This document shows, piece after piece, positions 51,414 through 62,109 of a stretch of 64,000 bases of DNA. The first letter of the stretch is position 1; each line of letters opens with the position of its first letter. The notes beneath the pieces were generated by a model. The model saw only the letters and a list, made by a program, of their open reading frames with translations. It was not told where the DNA came from and did not search any database. Source of the DNA: Novosphingobium endophyticum (GTDB lineage: Bacteria > Pseudomonadota > Alphaproteobacteria > Sphingomonadales > Sphingomonadaceae); NCBI RefSeq assembly GCF_014640675.1, contig NZ_BMHK01000007.1, positions 237 to 64,236 on the forward strand, in the 5' to 3' direction. The translations under genes and the position numbers were made by a program.

Positions 51414-53855
51414 ATGGCGCGGTTCGGCAAGTCCGGCAACGAATTGATAAAGCAGACCCCGGTCAGCCTCCTGGCGTTGACCCGCCATCCCGTCGAACCG
51501 GACGAAGAGGACTGGTTCGCGCGTTGCCGCGGTGATTATCTGCGCAGCTTTCCCCTGTCGCTTCTTGAACTTGTCAGGCTGAGCTTGCTCCTCAGCCTCG
51601 TGGGCGCCGTCTCGAACGTGGCGTTCACCTGCGCGGCGGTCGGCGGGGGGGCAGTGGTCATGGTCATGCAGGCAGGGGTGCGCCACCGCGAAGCGCGGCC
51701 CGGGTTCGATCCGAAAATCGCTCTCAACTACCGACGAAGAGTCATACGGATCCGCTCCATCTGGTGGTGCGGGGTGCTGGCATGGAGCATCATGATCGCA
51801 CCGCACGGCAACCACGAGGGCCTGGTGGCACTGGGGGTCGCGATGATGGCGATCGACGGCATAAGCATGCTCGCCCTGCCGCACCTCGCGCTGGGTGCCA
51901 GCGTCGCAAGCGGGGGCGCCATCGTCACGGGAATGTTCGCGCGCGATGGCATGGCGGCCGTATCCGTCGCGATCGCGGTGCTGGCGCTTTCGGCATTCCT
52001 CCACTGGTCGATATACAACCTGTACTACCTCTTCGCCACGCGGCGCATTCGCACGAAGCGCCTTGCGCAGTCGAACGAAACGATCAGCCTGCTGCTCAAC
52101 CAGTACGATGACGAGGGCAGCGACTGGCTGTACGAGATCGACGAGACCGGCTGCATCAACCATCCTTCGCCGCGTTTCTGCGATGCCTGCGGGATCGATG
52201 CGGATCGCCTTCATGGCATGTCCTTCGTCCACCTGTTCCACGAAGGCGTCCATCGTCACGAACTGGAGGAAAAGCTCGGTTGCGGCGAACGCTTCCGCAA
52301 CCTGGCCTTGCCGCTGGAAGTTCGCGGCGAGGAACGGTGGTGGTCGATCAGCGGGCGTCCGGTTGAACGGCCGGACGGGCGGGCAGGCGGGTGGCGGGGC
52401 TTCATCGCCGACGTCAGCGAAGCGAAGCGCGCGGAAGCGAAAATCGCCTACATGGCGCATTTCGACCTGTTGACCGGTCTATCCAACCGTACGTTGTTCA
52501 GCGCGACGCTGGAGCGGGCGATGCTTCGTCTTTCGGAACGCCGGGCGGCGGGGCTGCTGTTCGTCGACCTCGACCATTTCAAGGAAATCAACGACGGGCA
52601 CGGTCATGCGGCCGGCGATGCGGTTCTGAGAGAGGTCGCGCGCAGGCTTGAGCAATCGGTCCGTCCGGGCGACGTGGTGGCGAGGCTGGGCGGCGATGAG
52701 TTCGTCGTGTTGCTGCCCGATCTTCCCTCGCGCGATACCTGCCTCGATATAGCCCGGCGCCTTCTGGACGAGCTGGCAAGGCCGATCGAGATCAAAGGGC
52801 AGGTAATGCCCATGGGCGCCAGCATCGGGGCGGCGTTCGCGCCGGAGAACGGCGAGACCGCCGACGAACTGCTCCAGGCGGCGGACCTTGCGATGTACGA
52901 GGCGAAGTTGCGCGGCCGCAACGCGATCTCGACGTTCAGCGCCAGCATGCGCGAACAGATGCAGGAGCGCCGCAATCTGGAGATCGGATTGGGCCATGCC
53001 GTCGTGCGCGAAGAGTTGGAACTGCACTATCAGCCTCTCGTCGACTTATCGAGCGGCGAGACGAGCGGCTACGAGGCGCTGGTGCGCTGGAACCATCCGC
53101 AAAAGGGGATGCTCGGTCCTCAGCTATTCATACCGGTAGCCGAGGAAAGCGGCCTCATAACCCAGCTCGGCGAATGGGTCCTGCGCAACGCGTTGGCGGA
53201 CGCGGCGCGGTGGCCGGATCACCTGACGGTGGCCGTCAATGTTTCTCCGGCACAGATGCGATCGGGCGGTTTCCTGCCGTTGGTCGTCAACACTCTGGCG
53301 GCGACCGGTGTCGCGCCGCACCGGCTCGAGCTGGAGATCACCGAAAATCTGCTCATCCAGAACAGCAGCGAAGTGCTCGACATCCTCCACAAGCTGCGCA
53401 AGGTCGGCGTGCGGATCAGTCTGGATGATTTCGGGACCGGCTACTCCTCGCTGAACTACCTGCGCTCGTTCCCGTTCGACAAGATCAAGATCGATCGCAG
53501 CTTCGTGGAGGGACTGGCCGACCGCGAGGACTGCCAGGCCATCGTGCAGTCGGTGATCTCGCTTGCCAGAGATCTCAACATCGTCACGACCGCCGAAGGC
53601 GTGGAGCACGAAAGCCAGCTCGAGGCTCTTCGCCTGCAAGGCTGCACGCAGGTCCAGGGCTATCTCTTCAGCCGGGCCGTTCCGTCCTGGCAACTGCCTT
53701 ATGCTGCCCCGGGGAATGTCGCGGCCCTGCGGATCGCGGCGGACAATCTGCGCGAACTCCCGCAGCGCGGCCGGGCCGGGCCGGAGGCCGTCGCACCCGC
53801 CGTCGATGATCCGGCTCCGCTTCAAGGCAGCGGCGCGGCGAACGCGCGCAGCTAG
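51414..53855 (+). CDS. membrane PAS-GGDEF-EAL protein (c-di-GMP metabolism)
   Basis: 813 aa. About five membrane helices (roughly residues 50-210), a PAS-like domain (about 240-345, DWLYEIDETGCINHPS), GGDEF and then EAL. GGDEF is intact in RPGDVVARLGGDEFVVLL, and the I-site RxxD (RPGD) is five residues upstream, as required for product inhibition. The EAL domain keeps EAL (GYEALVRWN), the ENLL metal-binding region, DDFGTGYSS, KIDRSF and EGVE, so phosphodiesterase activity is likely. ATG 51414 has GGGAGAG upstream; an ATG at 51384 is possible but lacks a Shine-Dalgarno. The MHYT-like membrane sensor pattern is not evident. Single gene. Confidence 0.92.
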   Translation: MARFGKSGNELIKQTPVSLLALTRHPVEPDEEDWFARCRGDYLRSFPLSLLELVRLSLLLSLVGAVSNVAFTCAAVGGGAVVMVMQAGVRHREARPGFDPKIALNYRRRVIRIRSIWWCGVLAWSIMIAPHGNHEGLVALGVAMMAIDGISMLALPHLALGASVASGGAIVTGMFARDGMAAVSVAIAVLALSAFLHWSIYNLYYLFATRRIRTKRLAQSNETISLLLNQYDDEGSDWLYEIDETGCINHPSPRFCDACGIDADRLHGMSFVHLFHEGVHRHELEEKLGCGERFRNLALPLEVRGEERWWSISGRPVERPDGRAGGWRGFIADVSEAKRAEAKIAYMAHFDLLTGLSNRTLFSATLERAMLRLSERRAAGLLFVDLDHFKEINDGHGHAAGDAVLREVARRLEQSVRPGDVVARLGGDEFVVLLPDLPSRDTCLDIARRLLDELARPIEIKGQVMPMGASIGAAFAPENGETADELLQAADLAMYEAKLRGRNAISTFSASMREQMQERRNLEIGLGHAVVREELELHYQPLVDLSSGETSGYEALVRWNHPQKGMLGPQLFIPVAEESGLITQLGEWVLRNALADAARWPDHLTVAVNVSPAQMRSGGFLPLVVNTLAATGVAPHRLELEITENLLIQNSSEVLDILHKLRKVGVRISLDDFGTGYSSLNYLRSFPFDKIKIDRSFVEGLADREDCQAIVQSVISLARDLNIVTTAEGVEHESQLEALRLQGCTQVQGYLFSRAVPSWQLPYAAPGNVAALRIAADNLRELPQRGRAGPEAVAPAVDDPAPLQGSGAANARS

Positions 53856-53908
53856 GCCGCGCTGCTGCGGCGGCGGGCTCTGTTTCGGCCGTTTCCCCGC
53901 AGCGCCTT

Positions 53909-54526
53909 TCAGCCCCGCAACGATTGCATTCGTTTGAGGTAGCGCGCGAGTACGTCGATCTCCACATTCACCCTGTCGCCCTGCGCCAGCGCGCCCAGCG
54001 TCGTGACTTCGGCGGTATGGGGGATGATGTTGACCGAGAAGAGGCAGGTGCCGTCCGGCTGATCGGTCACGTCGTTGACCGTCAGCGAAACGCCGTCGAT
54101 GGTGATTGATCCCTTGGGGGCGAGATAGGGTGCCAGCTCGGCGGGCACGGAAAAGTCGACGCGGCGGGAATTGCCTTCCGGGCAGATGTCGACGATCCCC
54201 GCCACGCCGTCGACATGGCCGGTGACGATATGGCCGCCCAGCTCGTCGCCCAGCCTCAGCGCCGGTTCGAGATTGAGCCTGGTACCCAGTTCCCAGCGCC
54301 CCGGCACCGTCCGGGCGACGGTTTCGGCCGAGATGTCGACCGCGAACCAGGCGTCTCCCGGAACGCCGCCCTTGTCGACCACGGTCAGGCACACGCCCGA
54401 GCAGGCGATCGAGGCGCCCATCGTGATCCCCGCCGGATCGAAGGGGCAGGCAATGACGGCGTGCAGGTCACCCGTCTTGCGGGTTTCGCGGATTTCGCCG
54501 AGGGCGGTGACTATTCCTGTGAACAT
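53909..54526 (-). CDS. ribE: riboflavin synthase
   Basis: 205 aa, two lumazine-binding repeats. Dismutates two 6,7-dimethyl-8-ribityllumazine molecules to riboflavin. The canonical N-terminus MFTGIVTALGEI is present, with the second repeat at GHIVTGHVDGVA and the SVNDV-type SLTVNDV segment. It is 3 bp downstream of ribD, with which it is surely co-transcribed. No FMN riboswitch is visible between or before these two genes. Confidence 0.96.
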   Translation of the reverse strand: MFTGIVTALGEIRETRKTGDLHAVIACPFDPAGITMGASIACSGVCLTVVDKGGVPGDAWFAVDISAETVARTVPGRWELGTRLNLEPALRLGDELGGHIVTGHVDGVAGIVDICPEGNSRRVDFSVPAELAPYLAPKGSITIDGVSLTVNDVTDQPDGTCLFSVNIIPHTAEVTTLGALAQGDRVNVEIDVLARYLKRMQSLRG

Positions 54527-54529
54527 GGC

Positions 54530-55516
54530 CTATTTCCCGCTGGGGTTTTCGGCCTCGTAGACTTCGAGCGTGTCGCTGCCAAGCTGGCGCCGCTCGCAAA
54601 ATCGCCATCGCCCGTGCGCCGCGTCGAGCGAGGGGAGGCCGAAGTCGCCGATCCCCGGCCTTCCGCCGATCAGGATCGGCGCGCGGTAGATCAGCAGCCG
54701 GTCGACAAGGCCCGCGTGCAGGAATGCCGCTGCCGCGCCCGCGCCGCCCTCGACGAAAAGGTACTGGATGCCTTCCATCCAGGTGATTGCCTTGGGCGAG
54801 GGCAGGGCGCGCCATCCCTTGGGCGCCTGTCCCCGCGTGAGCACATACCGCTCCGGGCTGCGCGCTTCGAGACCGGGCAGCCGTACGTCGAGAAGCGGCT
54901 TGTCCTTTCGCAGGGTGCCGCCGCCGACGAGGATGGCGTCGGCTTTCGCGCGCATCGCGTGGGTGTGCGCGCGTGCCTCGTCCCCGGTAATCCACCGGCT
55001 CTCGCCCGAGCCGAGGGCGATGCTGCCGTCGAGCGACATGGCGAGCTTGAGCGTGACTTCGGGGCGCCCCAGCCGCTTGGCGATGAGATAGCCGGAAAGG
55101 CTATTCTCGCAGGCCGGCGAGGGGACATGATCGGCCGCGATCCCGGCAGCCTCGATCCGGGAGATGCCGGCTCCGGCGGTGCGCGGGTCGGGGTCCATGC
55201 AGCCGACGACGACGCGGGCAAGGCCCGAGGCGCCGACGAGATCGGCGCAGGCCGGGCCGCGTTCGGAGGCATGCGCGCAAGGTTCCAGCGTGACGTAGAG
55301 CGTCGCGCCGCGTGCCGCATCGCCCGCTGCCGCAAGCGCGACCGCCTCGGCATGGGGGCGTCCGCCGGCTTGCGTCCAGCCACGCGCGATGGCCTTGCCG
55401 TTCCTGACGATCACCGCGCCGACACCCGGGTTGGGGCGGCTGATCGGGCGGGCGCGGGCGGCAACGCTCGCGGCGGCGGCGAGCCAGCGCGCGTCGTCGC
55501 TCATGCTGGCGCTCAC
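54530..55516 (-). CDS. ribD: bifunctional riboflavin deaminase-reductase RibD
   Basis: 328 aa. N-terminal deaminase domain with zinc ligands HAE ([11 protein letters not shown]) and [13 protein letters not shown]-terminal reductase domain from about residue 150 ([18 protein letters not shown]). Acts on the GTP cyclohydrolase II product. The start may be ATG 55516 or, more likely, ATG 55504 (MSDDARW). The former overlaps the preceding gene by 4 bp. Confidence 0.95.
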   Translation of the reverse strand: MSASMSDDARWLAAAASVAARARPISRPNPGVGAVIVRNGKAIARGWTQAGGRPHAEAVALAAAGDAARGATLYVTLEPCAHASERGPACADLVGASGLARVVVGCMDPDPRTAGAGISRIEAAGIAADHVPSPACENSLSGYLIAKRLGRPEVTLKLAMSLDGSIALGSGESRWITGDEARAHTHAMRAKADAILVGGGTLRKDKPLLDVRLPGLEARSPERYVLTRGQAPKGWRALPSPKAITWMEGIQYLFVEGGAGAAAAFLHAGLVDRLLIYRAPILIGGRPGIGDFGLPSLDAAHGRWRFCERRQLGSDTLEVYEAENPSGK

Positions 55517-56007
55517 CGTCCGGCTTCGTTCTGTGCGGCCTCGGCCTGTTCGACGCTGGTGACGCCGTTCGGAAGCGGGCGTCCGGCTTCGCGCCGCGCC
55601 GCTTCCTCGGCGGCTTTTTCCGCTTCGGCCTGGCGGGTAATCTCGTCGACATCCATTCCCGACATGCGGCCGATGGTCTTGTAGACGTCGCGCACTTCCT
55701 TGTCGCGCTCGGCGATGATCCGGTTGACGGCTTCCTTGCGCTTCTGGTTCTCGACATTGGAGGCGATGATCTCGGCATCGCTGCGGTGCGCGGGCAGGGT
55801 CGAGATATATGTGACCTTCAGCGGCGGCTGCGGCCCTTTCCCCTCCTGCTGGAACATCACGTAGAACACCGCGAAAGTGCAGGCCGCCGAAACCACGGCG
55901 ATGCGCCAGCGGTTGTGGCCGGCCTGCTTCCAGACCGCCTTGAAGTCGGCGATCATCCCCGTCGGGTGGACGTCTTTCCAGTAACCGGATCGTTTGAACA
56001 AGGCCAT
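55513..56007 (-). CDS. conserved single-pass membrane protein, hypothetical
   Basis: 164 aa. Charged N-terminus, one membrane helix (about 34-52, [19 protein letters not shown]), then a soluble, probably periplasmic tail rich in Glu, Arg and Ala, with a predicted coiled coil at about 95-145. The sequence pattern is familiar from sphingomonad genomes next to ribD, but I know no function. Its stop overlaps the possible ribD ATG. Confidence 0.75.
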   Translation of the reverse strand: MALFKRSGYWKDVHPTGMIADFKAVWKQAGHNRWRIAVVSAACTFAVFYVMFQQEGKGPQPPLKVTYISTLPAHRSDAEIIASNVENQKRKEAVNRIIAERDKEVRDVYKTIGRMSGMDVDEITRQAEAEKAAEEAARREAGRPLPNGVTSVEQAEAAQNEAGR

Positions 56008-56040
56008 GCGCGCCTATTTAGGCGCTAAGCGCCGTGAACG

Positions 56041-56766
56041 CTAGCCGAACGGCAGGTAGAGTTCGCGGCCATGCGCCTTGAGCCAGCGGTTGGCGGCGCG
56101 GATGTCGCCCTCGAAGAGCCCCGCGAGGCAGGCATGGAAGGCCGGCGAGTGGTCGAAGTGGACGAGGTGGGCCACCTCGTGCGCGACCACGGAGCGGCGC
56201 ACCGTGTCGGGTGCCATGATGAGGCGCCAGTTGATCCGGATCGATCCGTCGGGCGCGCAGCTACCCCAGCGCCGCCGCGCGTTGGACAGGGCGAGCGGCG
56301 GGGCCGCCTGTTCCGCCCTGGCGCAATAGGTGGCAAGGTCCGCGGCCAGATGCTCGCGCGCCTCGCCTTCCAGCCAGCGTCTGAGCCGCGATTGCAGCGA
56401 GGTTTCGGGGCCGCCGACGACAATGCTCCCGGCATTGCGTTCGGGGCGGCGCGGGGCCTCGGGATCGTGGCGCAGGATATGGACGGCGCCCCGGAAGCGG
56501 AATGCCGCGCCGTGTGCCAGCGGTTCGGCGACCGGCAGCGATGCGAGCTGGCGCGCGAGCCAGTCCCGGCGCGAATCGGCAAAGGCGATCGCTTCGGCGG
56601 TGCGGGTCCACGGCGGCACGGTGATCCGCACTTCGCTGCCGTCCGGGGCAAGCCTCATGGTGAGGCGCCGCGCGCGGTCGAGCCGGCGGATGACGATGGG
56701 CAGCGACTTTCCGCCGAGTTCGATCACCGGCTCGTGATACGGGTCGCGGCGAAGCCAGTCGAGCAT
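56041..56766 (-). CDS. YgjP-like metallopeptidase (M48/DUF45 family)
   Basis: 241 aa. Zincin-type motif HEVAHLVHFDHSPAFH with HExxH and the third His, preceded by the family's RRRWGSC. YgjP-like (DUF45, SprT-like) proteins are predicted metal-dependent hydrolases. The ATG at 56766 is preceded by GGAGGAGG, supplied by the Glu codons ending the UPF0260 gene 5 bp upstream; an ATG at 56922 lies inside that gene. No signal peptide, hence cytoplasmic. Confidence 0.88.
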   Translation of the reverse strand: MLDWLRRDPYHEPVIELGGKSLPIVIRRLDRARRLTMRLAPDGSEVRITVPPWTRTAEAIAFADSRRDWLARQLASLPVAEPLAHGAAFRFRGAVHILRHDPEAPRRPERNAGSIVVGGPETSLQSRLRRWLEGEAREHLAADLATYCARAEQAAPPLALSNARRRWGSCAPDGSIRINWRLIMAPDTVRRSVVAHEVAHLVHFDHSPAFHACLAGLFEGDIRAANRWLKAHGRELYLPFG

Positions 56767-56770
56767 GGGA

Positions 56771-57253
56771 TCAGCCGTCCTCCTCCTCGCCGTCCTCCTC
56801 CTCCTCCTCTCCATAAGGCCAGACGATGTGATGATCGAGAGGGCCGGCCACGGTTTCGCTGATGACCTTGCCGGCCACCGACATCCCGGCACGGTGAACC
56901 GCCTCGCGGTCGCCGCAGACAAGGTAGTGCCACTCGGGCAGCGGCTGCCCCTCGGCGCGCAGGCGATAGGCGCAGCTCGGCGGCAACCAGTCCAGGCTTG
57001 CGGCGTTCCGCAGCGTCAGCGTCAGGCAATCGGGCACGAACTTGCGGCGGTTCGCGTAATCGGTGCAGCGCGCGGTCTTGAGGTCGAGCAGCTTGCAGGC
57101 GACATTGGTGTGGAAGATCTCACCGGTGTCGGCGTCTTCCACCTTGTGCAGGCAGCACTGCCCGCATCCGTCGCACAGCGCTTCCCATTGCCCGCGGTCG
57201 AGCTTGTCGAGCGGCCATTCCCAGAACGGCCCGTCGCGGTTCACTTCACCCAC
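56771..57253 (-). CDS. YcgN family cysteine cluster protein (UPF0260)
   Basis: 160 aa. Cysteine pattern CDGCGQCCLHK near residues 28-38, with further cysteines in NVACKLLDL, TARCTDY and PDCLTL, a YkgJ/YcgN-type putative metal or Fe-S site. C-terminal acidic tail EEEEEDGEEEDG. Its start is overlapped by 13 bp by the end of the sco gene, so the run sco-UPF0260-metallopeptidase is one transcript. Function unknown. Confidence 0.9.
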   Translation of the reverse strand: MGEVNRDGPFWEWPLDKLDRGQWEALCDGCGQCCLHKVEDADTGEIFHTNVACKLLDLKTARCTDYANRRKFVPDCLTLTLRNAASLDWLPPSCAYRLRAEGQPLPEWHYLVCGDREAVHRAGMSVAGKVISETVAGPLDHHIVWPYGEEEEEDGEEEDG

Positions 57254-57858
57254 TTGGCGAGTTCGGCCGAGACCGCCTCGGGTCCCTTGTCTACCGGAAG
57301 CATGGCGATCGGCTTGCCGTTCGGGTCCATCAGATAGACGATGCGGCTGTGGTCCATCAGGTAGCCGCCCGGCGTATCAGTGCCCTTCTGGTAATAGGCG
57401 ACGAAGGCATCGGCGGCCGTCTTCACCTGCTCGGGCGTGCCGGTCAGCCCCAGCAGGCGCGGGCCGAAGGCGGAGGTCCACTGGCCGACGATCTCGGGCG
57501 TGTCGCGCGCGGGGTCGATCGAGATGAAGATCGGTTGCACTTCGGCCGCTTCGGCAGGGTGCGCCTCGTCGAACAGGTTGAAGCCGCGCATCATCGCCTG
57601 GACGTCCATCGGGCAGGCGTCGGGGCAGAAGGTATAGCCGAAATAGACCATGCGCCACTTGCCCTTGAACTGATCCCAGGTGACGGTCTTGTCGTTCTTG
57701 TCGACCAGCGTGAAGGGACCGCCGATGGCCGCGCCTTCGAGCGGCGGACGTTCGGCCGGCTCCTGCTGTTGACAGGCGGAAAGGGACAGGCCCAGAGCAA
57801 GCGCGAGGGCAATGGAGGCGGTCCGGCGATTCAGGTAGGTCATGGCGTGGCGGTTCAT
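57241..57858 (-). CDS. SCO1/SenC family copper chaperone
   Basis: 205 aa lipoprotein (lipobox LSLSAC, Cys about residue 29) with a thioredoxin-like fold. The copper/redox motif CPDAC (FGYTFCPDACPMDV) and distal His (LMDHSRIVYL) are intact. SCO proteins deliver copper to the CuA site of cytochrome oxidase or act as thiol-disulphide reductases. ATG 57858; an ATG at 57843 is possible. Confidence 0.94.
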   Translation of the reverse strand: MNRHAMTYLNRRTASIALALALGLSLSACQQQEPAERPPLEGAAIGGPFTLVDKNDKTVTWDQFKGKWRMVYFGYTFCPDACPMDVQAMMRGFNLFDEAHPAEAAEVQPIFISIDPARDTPEIVGQWTSAFGPRLLGLTGTPEQVKTAADAFVAYYQKGTDTPGGYLMDHSRIVYLMDPNGKPIAMLPVDKGPEAVSAELAKWVK

Positions 57859-57947
57859 GCTCTGCTAAATGCGCCCATGCAAGATGCGTTGCCGGAATCG
57901 ATACCATGGCAATCGCAGGCAAGCGACGAATTCGGAGGAATTTCAAG

Positions 57948-58595
57948 GTGTCCAGGGCAATGATCGGGAACGGGACGAAAACCGCGCGGGCCTTTTTGAG
58001 GGCGGTGTTGCCGGTTCTCGCGGCCGGTTTCATGCTCTCCTCGCCCGTCCTGGCGCAGTCGGGCTTTTCGGAAGGCTACAAGTTTCTCGAAGCCGTGAAG
58101 AAGAAGGACGGTGCCGCGGTGGAGGCGGCTTTGCTCGATCCCTCGTCGCAGATTATCAACTCCAGGGACGTGACCAGCGGGGAGACGGCGCTGCATATCG
58201 TCACCCAGCGGCGCGACCTGACCTGGCTGAACTATCTCATCGCCCACGGTGCCAAGGTCAACGCGGCGGACGATCGCGGCCGTACGCCGCTGCAACTGGC
58301 GGTCAATCTCGGTTGGCGCGAAGGGGCGGAATTCCTGCTGCAGAAGAATGCCTCGCCCGACGTTTCGAACGATGCCGGCGAAACGCCGCTGATCTCCGCC
58401 GTGCACCGCAAGGACCTGCAGCTCGTCAAGGCGCTGCTGCAGGCCGGCGCCAATCCCGACCGCGCCGACAACTCGGGCCGGTCCGCGCGCGACTATGCCG
58501 CGCTTGAGGGCAAGAACAGCGCCATCGCTTCGGCCATCGACACTCTCGCCAAGACCAAGGGCAAGGCCGCTGCGGTCTATGGCCCGGTGCTCTGA
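57948..58595 (+). CDS. ankyrin-repeat periplasmic protein
   Basis: 215 aa. Signal peptide (about 1-37, ending SSPVLAQ), then four or five ankyrin repeats of about 33 residues, with the TPL/TAL turns GETALHIVTQ, GRTPLQLAVN and GETPLISAVH and the consensus GANPD. Likely a periplasmic protein-interaction module. Start: GTG 57948, with GGAGGAA 9 bp upstream, is preferred to ATG 57906 and ATG 57960. Divergent from sco and followed after 7 bp by the COQ9 gene. Confidence 0.88.
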   Translation: MSRAMIGNGTKTARAFLRAVLPVLAAGFMLSSPVLAQSGFSEGYKFLEAVKKKDGAAVEAALLDPSSQIINSRDVTSGETALHIVTQRRDLTWLNYLIAHGAKVNAADDRGRTPLQLAVNLGWREGAEFLLQKNASPDVSNDAGETPLISAVHRKDLQLVKALLQAGANPDRADNSGRSARDYAALEGKNSAIASAIDTLAKTKGKAAAVYGPVL

Positions 58596-58602
58596 TCGCG
58601 CG

Positions 58603-59256
58603 ATGGAGGAACCCGAAACTCTCGACGCGCTGCGCCGGCAACTGGTCCCGGCAATCGCCGACGCGGCGGCTTTCGACGGCTGGAGCATGGAGGCCGTCGT
58701 TCACGCGGCCCGCATGGCCGATGTCGATCCGGAGCTGGCGAAATACGCCTTTCGCGACGGGCCGATGGCGATGATCGCGACTTGGGTCGGCCACGTCGAC
58801 GCGCGGATGGCGGCGACGGTTTCGGCCGAATCGCTCACCGGCCTGCCGATCCGCGAGCGCATTCGCCGGCTCGTCATGGCGCGACTCGATGCCGTGGCGG
58901 GGCGCGAGGAGGCGCTGACGCGGGCGCTGGCGATCATGGCCATGCCGCAAAACGCCGTTGCCGCTACCAGGCTCGGCTGGCGTAGCGCCGATGCCATGTG
59001 GCGCCTCGCGGGCGACACCGCGACCGACTACAACCACTATACCAAGCGCGCGATCCTGGCTGGGATCTATGCCGCGACGCTCCATGTCTTCGCGCGCGAC
59101 AAGAGCGAGAACAAGGCGGAAACCCGCGCTTTTCTGGATCGCAGGATAGAGGGGATCATCCGCTTCGAGAAGGCGAAGGGCCGGATGCTGGGTGCGTCGG
59201 AGGAGCGCTTCAGCGTGACCCGGTTCCTGGGGCGTCTGCGCTATCCGGCGCGTTGA
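58603..59256 (+). CDS. COQ9 family protein (ubiquinone biosynthesis)
   Basis: 217 aa. TetR-like fold with the COQ9 C-terminal region ATRLGWRSADAMWRLAGDTATDYNHYTKRAILAGIYAATL, which binds lipid and supports COQ7 in mitochondria. Bacterial homologues in alphaproteobacteria are assigned to ubiquinone synthesis by similarity. ATG 58603 chosen; the frame is open to an ATG at 58579 as well. Confidence 0.9.
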   Translation: MEEPETLDALRRQLVPAIADAAAFDGWSMEAVVHAARMADVDPELAKYAFRDGPMAMIATWVGHVDARMAATVSAESLTGLPIRERIRRLVMARLDAVAGREEALTRALAIMAMPQNAVAATRLGWRSADAMWRLAGDTATDYNHYTKRAILAGIYAATLHVFARDKSENKAETRAFLDRRIEGIIRFEKAKGRMLGASEERFSVTRFLGRLRYPAR

Positions 59257-59304
59257 TGTGGCGGCAGGCCACCTGTTGATCGCGGACAATGACAGGCGCG
59301 GCTA

Positions 59305-59321
59305 TTGCGAGCCAGTTGCAA
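59305..59321. promoter_or_regulatory. candidate Fur-type iron box before feoA
   Basis: TTGCGAGCCAGTTGCAA is an imperfect 17-bp palindrome with TTGC/GCAA ends, 29 bp before the feoA ATG. The placement and the role of feoAB suggest an iron regulator site. The assignment to Fur rather than another regulator is inference. Confidence 0.35.
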
Positions 59322-59350
59322 TTGATAGATTAATCTGGCAGCGCGATTTC

Positions 59351-59586
59351 ATGACTCTCGACTTGCTTCCCATTGGCCAAAACGCCCGCATAGTCGCGGT
59401 CGCCTGGAACGAACTCGTCCAGGAGGAGGCGCAGCGCCTGCGCGCGCTGGGCATCGACGAAGGCGCCAAGGTGGCGATCTCGCATCGCGGGGTGTTCGGC
59501 GGGCGCGATCCGCTCGCCGTTTCGGTCGGCCGCATGATCGTCGCGGTGCGCCGTGCCCATGCCGCCGCGATGGAAGTGGAAGTCCT

Positions 59587-59590
<4 letters not shown>
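59351..59590 (+). CDS. feoA: ferrous iron transport protein A
   Basis: 79 aa, SH3-like FeoA domain (LPIGQNARIVAVAWNELVQEEAQRLRALGIDEGAKVAI). The small cytoplasmic FeoA protein interacts with FeoB. I set the start at ATG 59351; the frame is open to 59258, but those residues are not family-like. It overlaps feoB by 4 bp (GTGA). Confidence 0.9.
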
Positions 59591-61428
<1,838 letters not shown>

Positions 61429-61538
61429 CCTTGTCGTCATGGCGGATCGCGGTGGGGAAAACGCATCGCGTTTAACTGGCCTCCGCCGACCCCATTCGCT
61501 ACCCCATTCCCCGAGATTCAGAAGAAAGCGATTCCATC

Positions 61539-62102
61539 ATGGCAGGCAGCGTCAACAAGGTCATTCTCATCGGCAACCTGGGAGCCGATCCCGAGGTCAA
61601 GTCGTTCCAGAACGGCGGGCGCATCGCCAACCTGCGCATCGCCACGTCGGAAAGCTGGAAGGACCGCCAGACCGGAGAGCGCAAGGAGCGCACCGAGTGG
61701 CACACCGTCGTGCTGCAGTCGGACGGGCTGGTGGGCGTGGCCGAGCGCTTCCTGCGCAAGGGCAGCAAGGTCTATATCGAGGGCCAGCTTCGCACCCGCA
61801 AGTGGCAGGACCAGAACGGCAACGACCGCTATAGCACCGAGGTCTCGGTCGGCGGCATCGGCGGCGTGCTGACCATGCTCGACGGCGCGCCGGGCGGCGG
61901 CGGTTCGCGCGGCGGCGGCGGTGGTGGATGGAATGAAGGCGGCCGTTCGGGCGGCGGCTCGCGCGGGGGTGACGATTGGGGCGCGCCTTCGGGCGGCGGC
62001 GACATGAGCGGCGGCGACATGGGCCGCGGCGGCGGCGCGGCGGGCGGCGGTTCGTCGCCGGGCGGCTTCGGCGACGACCTCGACGACGATATCCCGTTCT
62101 GA
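61539..62102 (+). CDS. ssb: single-stranded DNA-binding protein
   Basis: 187 aa. OB-fold N-terminal domain ([53 protein letters not shown]) to about residue 115. A long Gly/Ser-rich linker follows, and the acidic tip DDLDDDIPF recruits partner proteins. ATG 61539. Convergent with the Usp gene, 7 bp apart, with no visible terminator between them. Placed alone rather than next to uvrA. Confidence 0.97.
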   Translation: MAGSVNKVILIGNLGADPEVKSFQNGGRIANLRIATSESWKDRQTGERKERTEWHTVVLQSDGLVGVAERFLRKGSKVYIEGQLRTRKWQDQNGNDRYSTEVSVGGIGGVLTMLDGAPGGGGSRGGGGGGWNEGGRSGGGSRGGDDWGAPSGGGDMSGGDMGRGGGAAGGGSSPGGFGDDLDDDIPF

Positions 62103-62109
62103 CGGCGCG

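Noticed and set aside
53909..55516. FMN riboswitch controlling ribD-ribE
   Set aside because: The upstream DNA is coding sequence of the adjoining gene and lacks the conserved RFN elements.
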